64,000 nt of DNA from the NCBI RefSeq assembly GCF_019857205.1, contig NZ_JAHWXO010000002.1, forward strand, positions 388,107 through 452,106, read 5' to 3'. The translations under genes and the position numbers were made by a program. This DNA comes from Qipengyuania pacifica (GTDB lineage Bacteria > Pseudomonadota > Alphaproteobacteria > Sphingomonadales > Sphingomonadaceae). The notes under the pieces were generated by a model. The model worked only from the letters and a program-made list of their open reading frames with translations, was not told where the DNA came from and did no database searches. Shown one piece after another: positions 1 to 9,661 of this stretch; within the stretch, counting starts at the first letter, position 1; each line of letters opens with the position of its first letter.

Positions 1-411
1 CATTCGCTATATGAAACGATGGGGCTGGTGCGCATCGTCGAAACCGATCCTGAAGGGCGGGCAACTCTCGAATACGAAGCGAAGCGGGAGCAATGCCATT
101 CAGGCGGTGTAGTGCAGGGCGGCTTCATCAGCGGGTGGATCGATGCGGCCATGGCGCATGCCGCTATCGCGAAGAACGGGCCGGGGATCGTCCCGATGAC
201 GCTCGAACTCAAGGTCAGCTTCTTCGCGCCGACGCGGCCCGGGCTGGTCATTGCCGAGGCCTGGGTCGAGCGCCACGGCAAGCGCACAAGTTTCTACGAA
301 GGGCATTTGAAGCAAGCGGATGGGACCGTGTTGGCCAAGGCTACCAGCACGATCCTTCTGGCGGATATGACCCGCGTGGTAGCGGCATCGAAGAAAGCGA
401 CGGAAGGTTAG
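1..411 (+). CDS. PaaI-family thioesterase (hotdog fold), 5' end cut off by window
   Basis: A small hotdog-fold acyl-CoA thioesterase of the PaaI type, expected to hydrolyse acyl- or aryl-CoA esters in the cytoplasm. The visible part holds the family core: a His-Ser-Gly-Gly-Val-Val-Gln-Gly-Gly-Phe stretch leading into the long central helix with an Asp (WIDAAMAHAA), then the strand TLELKVSFFAPTRPG. The first ATG is at 19, but the frame is open to base 1 and proteins of this family usually have about 15 to 25 residues more at the N-terminus, so the real start probably lies outside the window. The stop at 409-411 overlaps the stop of the convergent dehydrogenase gene. The substrate cannot be told from the sequence. 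Confidence 0.8.
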   Translation, partial: HSLYETMGLVRIVETDPEGRATLEYEAKREQCHSGGVVQGGFISGWIDAAMAHAAIAKNGPGIVPMTLELKVSFFAPTRPGLVIAEAWVERHGKRTSFYEGHLKQADGTVLAKATSTILLADMTRVVAASKKATEG

Positions 412-1556
412 CGCCAGCGCAGCCTGTCCGGCGTCAGTTGCGCGAGCGACGTGACGCCCATCAGCCGCATCCCCCGCTCGATCTCTTCCTTGAGGATGTT
501 CACCGCACGCTCCACACCAGCCTGACCCGCGGCTGCCAAGGCGTAGAGATAGAGTCGCCCGCCAGATGCTGCGGTTGCGCCAGCAGCCACGCTTTTGAGA
601 ACGTGCGTCCCACGCCGGACCCCGCCATCGAGAATGATCTCGATCTCGCCGCCGACCGCGTCGACGATTTCGCGAAGCTGGTCGAACGGCGCGCGACTGC
701 CGTCGAGCTGCCGACCGCCGTGATTGGAAATTATGATCGCATCGGCGCCGATTTCAACCGCCCGCCGCGCGTCGGCAACGCTCATGATACCCTTGAGCGC
801 GAAAGGGCCGCCCCAATCCTGCCGGATGCGCGCGGCGGTATCCCAGTCCATGTTCGTATCGAGCATGGTGTTGAAATAATCCTGGATGCTGACCGGCCTG
901 CCCGTACCCTCCTGCACATAACGGTCGAGATTGGGCAGGCGGAATTTCGGACCGAAGACGTAATCCATCGTCCAGCGCGGGCGCGTGGCGTAACTCCACA
1001 GTGCGCTCGGGGTGAAACGAGGCGGCGTGGTGAACCCTGATCGCAGGCACCGCTCGCGTTTGCCGGACACGATCGTATCGACGGTCAGCGCCAGCGCATC
1101 GAACTTCGCCGCCTGGCACCGTTCGATCATGCTGGCGTTCAGCCCCTTGTCCTTGTGCACGTAGAGCTGGAACAGCTTGGGCCCGCCCGTCAGCGCTGCA
1201 ATCTCCTCGATCGAGTGAGTGGCAAGGCTGGATATGCCGAACCACACGCCGAATTTCTCCGCAGCCAATGCGACCGCGCGTTCTCCATCGCGGTGAAACG
1301 CGCGCTGCAGCGCGGTTGGGCTCAGCATGAGGGGAAGGGTACTCCTGCGCCCCATGATCGTGCAGGAGGTGTCGATTTCGCCCACGCCCGCCAGCACATC
1401 GGGCACCAGATCGACATCGTCGAAGGCGCTGGTGTTGCGCGCCTTGGTGATTTCATCGTCGGCCGCACCGTCGATATAATCGAACACCGGCCAGGGCAGA
1501 CGCCGCTCGGCAAGCGCCCTGAAATCGCCGATATTATGACAATCGCGAAGCTTCAT
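408..1556 (-). CDS. lldD: FMN-dependent alpha-hydroxy-acid dehydrogenase (L-lactate dehydrogenase-like)
   Basis: 382 residues, the full length of the FMN-dependent alpha-hydroxy-acid dehydrogenase/oxidase family, which oxidises L-lactate or related 2-hydroxy acids and passes electrons to quinone or oxygen. Visible marks are the N-terminal FDYIDGAADDE motif with the conserved Tyr, the FQLYVHKD strand of the flavin barrel, the active-site signature SNHGGRQLDG at residues 277-286 (catalytic His 279) and the phosphate-binding ILDGGVRRG. The late strand reads AAGATAASGGRLYLYAL, where the family usually has a more hydrophobic Gly-Arg-Pro segment; this is a modest deviation. It could equally be a mandelate- or glycolate-type enzyme, so the lldD symbol is a best guess. 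It overlaps the thioesterase tail-to-tail by 4 bases. Confidence 0.8.
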   Translation of the reverse strand: MKLRDCHNIGDFRALAERRLPWPVFDYIDGAADDEITKARNTSAFDDVDLVPDVLAGVGEIDTSCTIMGRRSTLPLMLSPTALQRAFHRDGERAVALAAEKFGVWFGISSLATHSIEEIAALTGGPKLFQLYVHKDKGLNASMIERCQAAKFDALALTVDTIVSGKRERCLRSGFTTPPRFTPSALWSYATRPRWTMDYVFGPKFRLPNLDRYVQEGTGRPVSIQDYFNTMLDTNMDWDTAARIRQDWGGPFALKGIMSVADARRAVEIGADAIIISNHGGRQLDGSRAPFDQLREIVDAVGGEIEIILDGGVRRGTHVLKSVAAGATAASGGRLYLYALAAAGQAGVERAVNILKEEIERGMRLMGVTSLAQLTPDRLRWR

Positions 1557-1593
1557 GACGACCGCTCGGCCCGGCTAGTGTGGCAGGCAAGCG

Positions 1594-1626
1594 GGCGCGT
1601 CCATGACCCGGTGCCATGGACGCGCC
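1594..1626 (-). terminator. Strong hairpin after the YceI gene
   Basis: A perfect 12-bp stem (GGCGCGTCCATG and CATGGACGCGCC) with a 9-base loop starts 6 bases beyond the YceI stop codon, in the gap before lldD. In the minus direction it is not followed by a T run. The plus-strand flank is T-rich, but no plus-strand gene ends there. Confidence 0.5.
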
Positions 1627-1632
1627 TGTCTT

Positions 1633-2289
1633 TCATTGTTTTTCGAACGCGGCGCTGATCGTTAGTTCGACCTCGTCCGATACCATCGGCACGAAGGTCG
1701 ACAGGCCGAACTCGCTGCGGTTGATCGTCGTGGTCCCCTCGAAGCCGATCGTTTCCTTCTTGCTCATGGGGTTGGCGCCTGCGCCGGTGAATTCGGCAGC
1801 GATCGTGACGGGCCGCGTGACGCCGTTCATGGTCAGGTCGCCCACGATGGTGGCGCCCGTTTCGCCCGAGCGGGTGACCGATGTCGAAACGAAGCGCGCG
1901 GCATCGGGGTTGGGGCCGAAGAAATCGGGTTCGCCGCCGTCCTTGCCCGCTCTGAGCAGGTGGTCCTTGAGGCCGGCGGATGCGACGGTCACGTCCGCGA
2001 TCGGGATGGTCACGTCGAGGCTGGCGGCTTCAGGGTTCGCCGGGTCCAGCTGCAGCGTCCCCTCGATGTCGCCGAACAGGCCGAAATAGTCGTTGAAGCC
2101 GAAGTGGTTGAGCCGCCAGCTTACCAGCGTGTGTCCGGGATCGGTCGCATAGGTGCCGGCCGTGACGCGCGAGACATCGACCTGGCCGGGGATGGCGGGG
2201 GCATCGTCGGCAAAACCCGGGGCCGCCAGAACGAGAGCAAGTCCGCCGGCAAGCGGCAATGCGTGGCGCAGTTTGATGGGGAAAGTCAT
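1633..2289 (-). CDS. YceI-family periplasmic lipid-binding protein
   Basis: 218 residues with a clear Sec signal peptide (MTFPIKLRHALPLAGGLALVLAAPGFA), followed by the YceI lipocalin-like barrel: GTYATDPGHTLVSWRLNHFGFNDYFG near the start, then alternating strands ending in the ELTISAAF segment. YceI proteins bind isoprenoid or other amphiphilic molecules in the periplasm; the ligand is not predictable. A longer reading frame extends upstream, but the ATG at 2289 is preceded by AGGAG at the right distance and is the one that gives a signal peptide at the N-terminus. The gene stands alone between ilvC and a hydroxy-acid dehydrogenase. Confidence 0.87.
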   Translation of the reverse strand: MTFPIKLRHALPLAGGLALVLAAPGFADDAPAIPGQVDVSRVTAGTYATDPGHTLVSWRLNHFGFNDYFGLFGDIEGTLQLDPANPEAASLDVTIPIADVTVASAGLKDHLLRAGKDGGEPDFFGPNPDAARFVSTSVTRSGETGATIVGDLTMNGVTRPVTIAAEFTGAGANPMSKKETIGFEGTTTINRSEFGLSTFVPMVSDEVELTISAAFEKQ

Positions 2290-2342
2290 TGATGCAGTCT
2301 CCTGTTGCAGATCCGGGCCGGAGTGTGCGCATCGCGTGGGAA

Positions 2343-2392
2343 GGGCGCAAGAAGGCACACGGGGGTAACCCCGCAGCGTCCCGCTTGCGCCC
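2343..2392 (-). terminator. Hairpin downstream of ilvC
   Basis: A perfect 9-bp outer stem (GGGCGCAAG and CTTGCGCCC) encloses a smaller GGGG-TAA-CCCC hairpin. It lies just past the ilvC stop, where the ilv operon should end. There is no proper T tract, so this is a plausible end of transcript and not a certain one. Confidence 0.35.
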
Positions 2393-2398
2393 GATCCG

Positions 2399-3970
<1,572 letters not shown>

Positions 3971-3974
<4 letters not shown>

Positions 3975-4270
3975 TGTTCGCGATCCTGCCACAGGGGTTC
4001 GAACATGCGCCCTTCGCCGTCGTAGTCGCGCAGGAAATCGCGGCCGCGCCGCACGGCTTCGAAATTATCCGTCTGGCGGCTGAGGTCGAGCGTGTCGGGC
4101 AGCAGGACCCAGGCTTCGTCGTCCTGTTTTTCCGCGACTTCCATGCCCAGGAAACGCTGGCCGTTATCCTCGATCCAGTTCAGCAACCGGTCGGCATCGT
4201 CACGGGTGAACCACACGCGCCGTTCTGCGCGATCCGCAAACTGCGGCGGTATTTTCTGCTGCATTCCCAT
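3971..4270 (-). CDS. Hypothetical protein coupled between ilvB and ilvN
   Basis: A 99-residue acidic, soluble protein that I do not recognise. It has no signal peptide or membrane segment. It is rich in Asp, Glu, Arg and Trp (for example RRVWFTRDDADRLLNWIEDNGQRF and a C-terminal FEPLWQDREQ). Its start codon overlaps the ilvB stop (TGATG) and its stop overlaps the ilvN start (ATGA), so all three are probably translated together from one message. That position suggests a role linked to acetolactate synthase, but nothing in its sequence shows one. It could also be a passenger. Confidence 0.8.
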
Positions 4271-6021
4271 CAGACCAGCGCCTTCGCTTCATCATCCATG
4301 GTGCCGCCCACTTCGTCTCCGTAAAGCAGCATTTCGGTGTGCGCCGCCCCGCTGGGGATCATCGGGAAACAGTTGGCTTCCTTGGCCACCTGACAATCGA
4401 CCATCACCGGGCCATCATGCGCCAGCATGGCTTCGATGCCGGCATCCAGCTGGCTTTTATCCTCGATGCGGATGCCCTTCCAGCCATAGGCTTCCGCCAG
4501 TTTCACGAAATCGGGCAGGCTGTCGGAATAGCTGTTGGAATAGCGGCTCTCGTAGGTGAGCTCCTGCCATTGGCGGACCATGCCCATGTACTCGTTGTTG
4601 AGGATGAAGATCTTCACCGGCAGGCGATACTGGCTGGCCGTGCCCAGCTCCTGGATGTTCATCTGGATGCTGGCTTCACCGGCGATATCGATCACCAGGC
4701 TGTCGGGATTGCCCAGTTGCGCGCCGATCGCTGCGGGCAGCCCATAACCCATCGTGCCCAGACCTCCGCTGGTCAGCCACCTGTTCGGCTGCATGAAATG
4801 GAAATACTGTGCCGCCCACATCTGGTGCTGGCCCACTTCGGTGGTGATGATCGGATCGCGGTCCTTCGTCAGCGCGAACAGGCGCTCGATGCTCTTCTGC
4901 GGCATGATCTGGTCGCTTCCGCGCTCCGGATACGCCAGGCAGTCGCGCGCTTTCCAGCCCAGGATGCGCGCCTTCCATTCGGACAGGTCGCGGGGTTTGC
5001 GATTGCCCCAGGCTTCCACGATCTGTTCGAGCACATGGGCGCAGTCGCCGATGATGCCGAGATCGACGGGGACGATCTTGTTGATGCTCGCGCGGTCGAT
5101 ATCGATGTGAACCTTCTTCGCTTCGGGCGCGAAGGCATCCAGCCGTCCGGTCACGCGGTCGTCGAAGCGGGCCCCGATCGCAATGATCAGGTCGGCCCGG
5201 TTCATGGTCATGTTGGCTTCGTATGTGCCGTGCATGCCCAGCATGCCCAGCCAGTCCGGATGGTCGGCGGGGAACGCGCCCAGTCCCATCAGCGTGCTGG
5301 TAACCGGCGCGCCCGTCATGTCCTGCAGCTTGCGCAGCAACTGGGTCGCGCGCGGGCCGGCATTGATCACGCCGCCGCCGGTATAGAATACCGGGCGCTC
5401 TGCCCCGGCCAGCATCTCGACCGCTTCCGCGATCTCATCGGCGGCGCCCACCATGCGGGGCTGATAGCGGTGCGAGGGAAGGGGGCTTTCATCCTGACCG
5501 TCCCAGTTCGCCAAGGCGATCTGCACGTCTTTCGGAATATCGACGACCACGGGGCCGGGGCGGCCGGATGTGGCGATGCGGAACGCTTCCTCGATGGTCG
5601 CGCCCAGCCGCTCGGGGTCTTTCACGAGGTAATTGTGCTTGGTGCAATGCCGCGTCAGGCCGATTGTGTCCGCTTCCTGAAAGGCATCGGTCCCGATCAG
5701 CGCCGTGGGCACCTGTCCGGTGATCACTACCATGGGGATCGAATCCATATAGGCATCGGCGATACCGGTGACGGCATTGGTCGCGCCCGGCCCGCTGGTT
5801 ACCAGCACCACCCCAGGCTTGCCGGTGGAACGGGCATATCCTTCCGCAGCATGCGCGGCGCCCGCTTCGTGACGTACCAGAATATGCCGAATGCCGTCGT
5901 CCGCGAATAGCTCGTCGTAGATCGGCAGCACCGCGCCGCCGGGGTATCCGAAAACGAATTCCACACCTTGCCGCTTGAGACATTCGATCAGGATTGCTGC
6001 GCCGCTGCGCTCGATACTCAC
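4270..6021 (-). CDS. ilvB: Acetolactate synthase large (catalytic) subunit
   Basis: 583 residues, a full-length thiamine-diphosphate enzyme making acetolactate or acetohydroxybutyrate, the first common step of branched-chain amino acid synthesis. The N-terminal PYR domain has [15 protein letters not shown] and the catalytic Glu in [16 protein letters not shown]. The middle FAD-binding domain follows, and the C-terminal PP domain has the ThDP motif beginning with Gly-Glu-Ala and ending in [13 protein letters not shown]. The start is GTG at 6021, 6 bases after GGAGG. It heads the ilv operon; a hairpin lies in its 116-base leader. Confidence 0.96.
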   Translation of the reverse strand: MSIERSGAAILIECLKRQGVEFVFGYPGGAVLPIYDELFADDGIRHILVRHEAGAAHAAEGYARSTGKPGVVLVTSGPGATNAVTGIADAYMDSIPMVVITGQVPTALIGTDAFQEADTIGLTRHCTKHNYLVKDPERLGATIEEAFRIATSGRPGPVVVDIPKDVQIALANWDGQDESPLPSHRYQPRMVGAADEIAEAVEMLAGAERPVFYTGGGVINAGPRATQLLRKLQDMTGAPVTSTLMGLGAFPADHPDWLGMLGMHGTYEANMTMNRADLIIAIGARFDDRVTGRLDAFAPEAKKVHIDIDRASINKIVPVDLGIIGDCAHVLEQIVEAWGNRKPRDLSEWKARILGWKARDCLAYPERGSDQIMPQKSIERLFALTKDRDPIITTEVGQHQMWAAQYFHFMQPNRWLTSGGLGTMGYGLPAAIGAQLGNPDSLVIDIAGEASIQMNIQELGTASQYRLPVKIFILNNEYMGMVRQWQELTYESRYSNSYSDSLPDFVKLAEAYGWKGIRIEDKSQLDAGIEAMLAHDGPVMVDCQVAKEANCFPMIPSGAAHTEMLLYGDEVGGTMDDEAKALV

Positions 6022-6050
6022 GTCAACCTCCGACCCGTTCGGGTCTTCAT

Positions 6051-6095
6051 AAGATACAAATCGGCCCGACGCTGGGGTCTGAAGCGCCGGGCCGA
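6051..6095 (-). terminator. miaA terminator or ilvB leader attenuator-like hairpin
   Basis: A 12-bp stem (TCGGCCCGGCGC with GCGTCGGGCCGA on the minus strand) closes an 11-base loop and is followed by TTTGTATCTT. One position pairs as G-U on the minus-strand RNA but is an A-C mismatch on the plus strand, so the structure belongs to the minus transcript. It lies after the miaA stop and 30 to 74 bases before the ilvB start. No leader peptide rich in Ile, Leu or Val codons is visible, so simple termination of miaA is the more cautious reading. Confidence 0.55.
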
Positions 6096-6137
6096 CAACG
6101 CCTCAGATAGGCGGGCCGTATTTCACGGTCAACCGCC

Positions 6138-7082
6138 TTATTGAAATAAAGAAACAAAAAAATCGTGGTCGGCGATAGTTTTGTTATCCGCCCTCGGCCA
6201 CGACTGGGGCAGCTGATTGCGGAACCATGTATATTGGCGCTTGGCATACTGGCGCGTGGCAAGCTGGCCAGCGGCGATAGCTTCAGCGCGCGATAGATCT
6301 CCTTCAAGCAATGCCTTGATCTCCGGAACGCCGATGGCCCGCATGACGGGCAGGGCAGGGTCGAGATCGCGCGCCAGCAGTGCCTCCACTTCCGCCAGCG
6401 CCCCCTTGTCGAGCATGCGTTCGAACCGCAGGTCGCAGCGGGCATTCAGCCATTCGCGCTCCGGCAGCAACACCAATGGGTGAAGCGCGATGTCGTTGGC
6501 GATCCCTCCAGACTGGCGGTCCTGCCAGTAGATCATCGGATGGCCGGTGGATCGCACCACCTCCAGCGCGCGGGCCATCCGCTGGCTGTCGCGCGGGCCA
6601 AGACGTCCGGCGGCCTCCGGGTCCTCCTCGACCAGGCGGGCGCGCAGGTCCTCGGTCGAAAGTTCGCGCACCGCCTCTCGCACATGCGGATCGATCGCGG
6701 GGATCGGGGATATGCCATCCAGCAATGTGCGCATGTACAGCCCGGTCCCGCCGCACAGGATCGGCACGCTGCCGGCGGCGTGCGCGTCCTCTATCGCGGT
6801 TTTGGCGGCATCGGCCCAGTTGGCGGCAGAGCAGGGCTCAGCACCGTCCCATGTTCCGAACAGCCGATGTTCGATCCCGCCCATCTCGTCGTCGTTCGGT
6901 CGCGCCGACAGAATGTGCAGGTCGCGATAGACCTGCTGGCTGTCGGCATTGATTATGACGCCATGGCGTCCCTCGCGGCCAAGGCGCTGTGCCAGCTTCA
7001 CCGCGAGATCGCTCTTGCCGCTGGCGGTCGGCCCTGCGATGAGCGCGACCGGTTTCAAATCGGGAGAAATATTGGTGCTCAT
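6138..7082 (-). CDS. miaA: tRNA dimethylallyltransferase
   Basis: 314 residues. It transfers a dimethylallyl group to the N6 of A37 in tRNAs reading UNN codons. The P-loop ALIAGPTASGKSDLA is near residue 15, followed by NADSQQVYRDLHILSARP, a conserved substrate-binding motif, and the GGTGLYMRTLLDG motif; the tRNA-contacting RQYAKRQYTWFRNQ is near the C-terminus. The reading frame extends further upstream, but the ATG at 7082 (MSTNISPDLKP) puts the P-loop at the usual distance; the longer N-terminus would be antisense to serB. Its 5' end overlaps that of the divergent serB by 8 bases. Confidence 0.95.
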   Translation of the reverse strand: MSTNISPDLKPVALIAGPTASGKSDLAVKLAQRLGREGRHGVIINADSQQVYRDLHILSARPNDDEMGGIEHRLFGTWDGAEPCSAANWADAAKTAIEDAHAAGSVPILCGGTGLYMRTLLDGISPIPAIDPHVREAVRELSTEDLRARLVEEDPEAAGRLGPRDSQRMARALEVVRSTGHPMIYWQDRQSGGIANDIALHPLVLLPEREWLNARCDLRFERMLDKGALAEVEALLARDLDPALPVMRAIGVPEIKALLEGDLSRAEAIAAGQLATRQYAKRQYTWFRNQLPQSWPRADNKTIADHDFFVSLFQ

Positions 7083-7971
7083 TGCCCGGCTGATAGCAGA
7101 CATGGACGGCGTGGAAACACGCCTCGACGCGGCAATGAAAGCCTGCGCAGCGGCGGATATGCCGGTGGCCATGGCGGGCATGCTCGATTTCTGCAGCGAC
7201 GTGCTCCAGCTTTCGCTCCCGCATGGCGACGGCAGGCAGCTGGCGGAAATCCTGACCGAATATTTCGGCGATTGCGATCTGCTCATCTCCGATCACGAAA
7301 TCGAAGTGCCACGCCTCTTCGTATCCGACATGGATTCCACCATGATCGGGCAGGAATGTATCGATGAACTCGCAGACTTCGCCGGGCTGAAGGACAAGGT
7401 GGCCGCGATCACCGAACGGGCGATGCAGGGCGAACTCGATTTCGGCAGCGCTCTCAAGGAACGCGTCGGCTTGCTCGGAGGGCTGGAAGAAAGCGCGATC
7501 CACCGCTGTCTGACCGAACGCATCCGGCCGGTCGATGGCGCGCGCACGCTGGTCGCCACGCTACGCAGCAAGGGGTGCCGCACCGTTCTGGTCACCGGCG
7601 GCTTCCATCATTTCGCCGATCCCATCGCCGAAGATCTCGGTTTCGAACGGGTCGTGGGCAATCGTCTCGGTGTCGCGGGGGGCAAGCTGACCGGTCTGCT
7701 TGCAGGGCCCGTCAGCGATGCGTCGACCAAACTCGCAACGCTGGAAGAAGAACGCGCACAATTGGGCGAAGGCGCGCGGGTTCTGGCTACGGGCGATGGC
7801 GCCAACGACATTCCCATGATCGAGGCTGCGGATTACGGCATCGCCTATCGCGCCAAGCCCAGGGCCCGCGATGCGGCCAATGGACGGATCAACAGTGTAC
7901 ACCTCACCGCTATACTCCGGCTGTTCGGTATTCCGGAAAGCGAGTGGGTGGAGGATTTCGCTGCCGGCTAG
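7075..7971 (+). CDS. serB: Phosphoserine phosphatase
   Basis: About 298 residues. It removes the phosphate from O-phospho-L-serine in the last step of serine synthesis. The HAD-fold motifs are clear: the nucleophile motif DMDST at residues 85-89, the Ser/Thr motif in VLVTGGFHHFADPIA, and the acidic loop ATGDGANDIPM. An N-terminal segment of about 75 residues precedes the catalytic domain, as in other SerB proteins. The GTG at 7075 has GGGAG 8 bases upstream; TTG at 7072 is a possible alternative, and a longer frame from 6949 lies inside miaA and is unlikely. Confidence 0.93.
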   Translation: MLIARLIADMDGVETRLDAAMKACAAADMPVAMAGMLDFCSDVLQLSLPHGDGRQLAEILTEYFGDCDLLISDHEIEVPRLFVSDMDSTMIGQECIDELADFAGLKDKVAAITERAMQGELDFGSALKERVGLLGGLEESAIHRCLTERIRPVDGARTLVATLRSKGCRTVLVTGGFHHFADPIAEDLGFERVVGNRLGVAGGKLTGLLAGPVSDASTKLATLEEERAQLGEGARVLATGDGANDIPMIEAADYGIAYRAKPRARDAANGRINSVHLTAILRLFGIPESEWVEDFAAG

Positions 7972-8038
7972 CCGGTACGCGCCTTCCCCAGCAAAGGGGC
8001 TAGTTTCTTTTAAGGACCGATCGGCTATAACCGGCGGC

Positions 8039-8872
8039 ATGACCGGAACGTCTCCCGCCGCAATCGATCTGGAAACTGCCTTTGACGGCACGCCCTTGCG
8101 CCATCCGACTCGCCCTCGGTCCCGCTATCGCCCGCTGGCAGCAGTGCGGCATTTTCGCGAGCTGCTGAAGGACAAGGAGAACACGGCGGAAGTCTTCAGG
8201 ATTTACGATGCGCTGCCTTCCAGGCAGTTTGTCCCGCGTGTGCGCGCGCTGACGCTCAGCCCGCATGGCGATGCTCTACGGCGCAGCGAACCGTTTCTGC
8301 CTCCCATCCTCGACGATCACGATGCCCTGCGTAAAACTCCGGCCGGTTCGGTCGCGCGTGCCTATTGCGATTTCATGGAAAGCGAAGGTCTCTCGGCCGC
8401 CGGTCTCGTCGCGGAATTCGAAAAGGCGGGGCGGCCGGTCTATGACGATCTGGTCCAGTGGTTCGGTTTCCGCCAGCGCGACACCCACGATCTCATGCAC
8501 GTTCTGACCGGCTACGGCCGCGATGCGCTCGGCGAGCAATGCGTGCTGCTGTTCACCCACGGCCAGAGCCCGAGCCAGGGCCATCTTCTGCTGGGCTATG
8601 CAGGCTCGTTGCATCTCAAGAAACTCGTGAAGAGCCGGGCGCCGGTAATGAAGGCCGTTCGCCAGGCTCATCGCACCGGCAAGGCCTGCCCGCCGCTTGT
8701 CGAACGTTCGATCCGGGAACTGCTGGTCAAGAATCTCGAGCAGGCAAGGGCCGAACTCCGCATCCCGGAACCGCATTGGTATCGCGAATGCCACCGCATC
8801 TGGCGCGAAGAAGGCATCGATCCCTACGATCTGCTCGCCCAGAAACAGGAACCGGAGCTCGTTTCTGCCTGA
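8039..8872 (+). CDS. Coq4-family ubiquinone biosynthesis protein
   Basis: 277 residues of the Coq4 family, which takes part in ubiquinone synthesis and, in recent work on the eukaryotic protein, in decarboxylation/hydroxylation of the quinone ring. The hallmark HDxxH-x11-E zinc motif is intact: His150-Asp151, His154 and Glu166 in THDLMHVLTGYGRDALGE. The ATG at 8039 gives this length; a longer frame overlaps the 3' end of serB. There is no clear ribosome-binding site. The gene follows serB by 67 bases on the same strand and ends tail-to-tail with the DUF72 gene. Confidence 0.85.
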   Translation: MTGTSPAAIDLETAFDGTPLRHPTRPRSRYRPLAAVRHFRELLKDKENTAEVFRIYDALPSRQFVPRVRALTLSPHGDALRRSEPFLPPILDDHDALRKTPAGSVARAYCDFMESEGLSAAGLVAEFEKAGRPVYDDLVQWFGFRQRDTHDLMHVLTGYGRDALGEQCVLLFTHGQSPSQGHLLLGYAGSLHLKKLVKSRAPVMKAVRQAHRTGKACPPLVERSIRELLVKNLEQARAELRIPEPHWYRECHRIWREEGIDPYDLLAQKQEPELVSA

Positions 8873-8911
8873 TCGGCAGGCCATCACTCTGTATGGGCGG
8901 TTGTTCGGCCC

Positions 8912-9661
8912 TCAGATCATACGTTTGATCAGCATGCGTGCCGCTGTCGGATTGCGCACTTTCGCGCCGGCGATGAAGAACACATAGGCATCGCGCCCGC
9001 CCTTGGACCACCCGCGCGCCTTGTCGGCCCACGCGTCCAGAGCCTTGTCATCATAACCGGTTTCCACTGATTCTTCAGTGCGTTGCAGCCGGGCATAGGA
9101 AAAATCCGCCGTCGCCTCGTCGATGCAAGGATATTCATCGCTATCGGCAAAAACCACCGCCATGTTCCGCGTGCGCGCAAGCTCGAAGAATGTTGGATCT
9201 GCGAAACTTTCATGCCGAATTTCAAGGGCATGACGCAGCGCAACGCCATCTTGGCTATCGGGAATTAGGTCCAGAAACCGGGCGAAATCGTCTCGCTCGA
9301 AATGCTTGGTCGGCGCGAATTGCCACAGGATCGGTCCCAGCTTGTCGCCCAGTTCGGTAAACCCCTGATTGAGAAACTTCTCAATCGAATCAGCGCCTTC
9401 TGCCAGAACCTTGCGCGCAGTCGAATAGCGGGAGGCCTTGACGGTGAACTGGAAACCTTCCGGTACGGCCTCGCCCCATTTGCGCCAGCTGGCCGGCTTC
9501 TGCCGGCCATAGAAGGTGGCATTTATCTCGATCGCAGTAAGATGCTGCGCGGCGTATTCCAACTCCCGCCGCTGGACCAGCCCGTCGGGATAGAAGACGC
9601 CGCGCCAGGGCTCGTACGTCCAGCCCCCTATGCCGATGCGGACCGTCAGCCTTCCATCCAC
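8912..9661 (-). CDS. DUF72 domain-containing protein
   Basis: 249 residues with the DUF72 (YecE-like) TIM-barrel-type fold. The start [18 protein letters not shown], the [20 protein letters not shown] segment, the [17 protein letters not shown] strand and the [10 protein letters not shown] segment are typical. The biochemical role of this family is unknown. The start is GTG at 9661, within the last 16 bases of purL, and no good ribosome-binding site is seen, so translational coupling to purL is likely. It is well conserved in Sphingomonadales next to unrelated genes, which argues against a purine-specific function. Confidence 0.88.
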   Translation of the reverse strand: MDGRLTVRIGIGGWTYEPWRGVFYPDGLVQRRELEYAAQHLTAIEINATFYGRQKPASWRKWGEAVPEGFQFTVKASRYSTARKVLAEGADSIEKFLNQGFTELGDKLGPILWQFAPTKHFERDDFARFLDLIPDSQDGVALRHALEIRHESFADPTFFELARTRNMAVVFADSDEYPCIDEATADFSYARLQRTEESVETGYDDKALDAWADKARGWSKGGRDAYVFFIAGAKVRNPTAARMLIKRMI

